Assembly: GCF_902506145.1 (NCBI RefSeq)
Contig: NZ_LR733519.1
Location: 902,582-966,581, forward strand
Direction of reading: 5' to 3'
Length of the DNA stretch: 64,000 nt
Source: Burkholderia sp. 8Y
GTDB taxonomy: Bacteria; Pseudomonadota; Gammaproteobacteria; Burkholderiales; Burkholderiaceae
Part shown: positions 63,218-64,000 of the stretch, in pieces
How the letters are laid out: each line of letters starts with the position of its first letter
Position numbering within the stretch: position 1 is the stretch's first letter
Program-made: the position numbers and the translations under genes
Notes under the pieces: generated by a model
What the model was told of the DNA's origin: nothing
Seen by the model: only the letters and a program-made list of their open reading frames with translations
Databases searched by the model: none

Positions 63218-64000
63218 GTGTCGCGCACCGTCCTCTTCCGCTGGTTACATGGTTTCCTTCCCGCTCCTGTCACGCTCAGATGGACCGAACGGCTGCGCGC
63301 CGGCGCGGGCGCGCTGATCGGCATTGCGCTCACGGGCGGCATCGCGCATTTGCTCGTGGGCGATACATCGGCGATTCCCTGGCTGATCGCGCCAATGGGC
63401 GCCTCCGCCGTGCTGCTCTTCGCCGTGCCCGCGAGTCCGCTCGCGCAACCGTGGTCGATCATCGGCGGCAATCTGGTGTCGGCGATCGTCGGCGTGACGT
63501 GCGCGGCGCTGATCCACGATCCCGTCGATGCCGCCGCGCTGGCCATCGCGCTCGCCATCTGCGGAATGTTCGCGCTGCGCTGCGTGCACCCGCCTTCGGG
63601 CGCGGTCGCGCTGACGGCGGTGCTCGGCGGCCCGTCGATCCATTCGCTCGGCTACGGCTTCGTGCTCGCGCCGGTGGAAATCCAGTCGGCGGCGCTGCTG
63701 GGCTCGGCCATCGTCTTTCACGCGCTGACGGGGCACCGCTACCCGCACGTCGCGCAGGCGTCGCCGAAGACGCCGGACGGCGGCGGCTTCACGCGCGCCG
63801 ATCTCGAAGCCGTGCTCGCGCGCCGCAGCGAAATGCTCGACATCGACCCGGACGATCTGGAGGCGCTGCTGCGCGAAACGCAATTGCAGGCGTACGCGCG
63901 CCGCTTCACCGAATTCAGTTGCGCGGACATCATGTCGCGCCGCGTGGTGTCCGTGACGCCCGACACGGCGGTCGACGACGCACTTGCGCTGCTTGCGCGG
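63218..64000 (+). CDS. HPP-family membrane protein with CBS domain, 3' end missing
   Basis: 261 codons are open to the window edge. The N-terminal half has the HPP-family signature: four membrane helices with SAIPWLIAPMGASAVLLFAVP, PWSIIGGNLVSAIVG and CVHPPSGAVALTAVLGG (the His-Pro-Pro of the name). A cytoplasmic stretch (LEAVLARRSEMLDIDPDDL) leads to the start of a CBS domain (FSCADIMSRRVVSVTPDTAVDDAL) that runs off the end. HPP proteins have been linked to nitrite transport in plastids and cyanobacteria, but a role here is unknown. Start GTG 63218 is not backed by a strong ribosome site; no better in-frame start was seen nearby. Confidence 0.87.
   Translation, partial: MSRTVLFRWLHGFLPAPVTLRWTERLRAGAGALIGIALTGGIAHLLVGDTSAIPWLIAPMGASAVLLFAVPASPLAQPWSIIGGNLVSAIVGVTCAALIHDPVDAAALAIALAICGMFALRCVHPPSGAVALTAVLGGPSIHSLGYGFVLAPVEIQSAALLGSAIVFHALTGHRYPHVAQASPKTPDGGGFTRADLEAVLARRSEMLDIDPDDLEALLRETQLQAYARRFTEFSCADIMSRRVVSVTPDTAVDDALALLAR

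Overview
The window is GC-rich, gene-dense chromosomal DNA of a beta-proteobacterium. I infer the family Burkholderiaceae (Paraburkholderia/Caballeronia-like) from DUF3331 and DUF4148 proteins, Burkholderia-style ECF sigma/anti-sigma cassettes and overall codon use. No rRNA, tRNA, IS element or CRISPR array was seen. Genes cut by the edges are a nuclease-like protein on the left and an HPP/CBS membrane protein on the right.

Layout. 0-3 kb is loosely packed and looks accessory: a partial PD-(D/E)XK-like protein, a class A acid phosphatase, a ferritin-like protein and a decayed zinc-ribbon gene. 3-12 kb holds a cytoplasmic HtrA-like protease, an Ap4A phosphorylase, two tandem 37-residue Gly-Gly peptides, an Lrp regulator divergent from an orphan pyruvate-dehydrogenase-type E1, a phosphoribosyltransferase and small proteins. 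13-19 kb has a flavin dehydrogenase and an ECF sigma factor flanked by two membrane anti-sigma-like proteins, divergent from a catalase-like peroxidase and a cytochrome b561. 19-29 kb contains a nuclease-fold hypothetical and a xylose locus (xylA, xylFGH, xylR, galM). 28-40 kb is mixed metabolism and regulation: a double hydrolase, a PanE-like reductase, a GntR regulator, a bacterioferritin-like protein, a 1-Cys peroxiredoxin, an amino-acid permease and a CoA-transferase. 40-44 kb has a second ECF/anti-sigma pair divergent from a secreted metallophosphoesterase and a cupredoxin, followed by HPPD.

The most interesting part is 45.3-58.1 kb. Three small precursors (45359-45649, 57351-57629, 57665-57949) share a 26-residue double-glycine leader. 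Between them lies a complete type I export line: a C39-peptidase ABC transporter with two N-terminal cyclic-nucleotide-binding-like domains, a PpiC-type isomerase, an HlyD adaptor, a twin-FHA membrane protein and a NodT-type outer-membrane lipoprotein. The cluster also encodes a sigma-54 activator and a PP2C phosphatase. Sequences resembling -24/-12 (sigma-54) promoters precede both peptide transcription units. I read this as a sigma-54-controlled system, possibly tuned by Ser/Thr phosphorylation, that exports Cys-free, Asn/Gln/Ser-rich peptides. The function of the peptides (bacteriocin, signal or surface/amyloid material) is unknown.

Right of it are two tandem DUF4399 proteins, a caspase-like protein fused to an FGE-like domain, a DUF3857/transglutaminase protein and the partial HPP gene. 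Whether these belong to the export system is not shown by the sequence.
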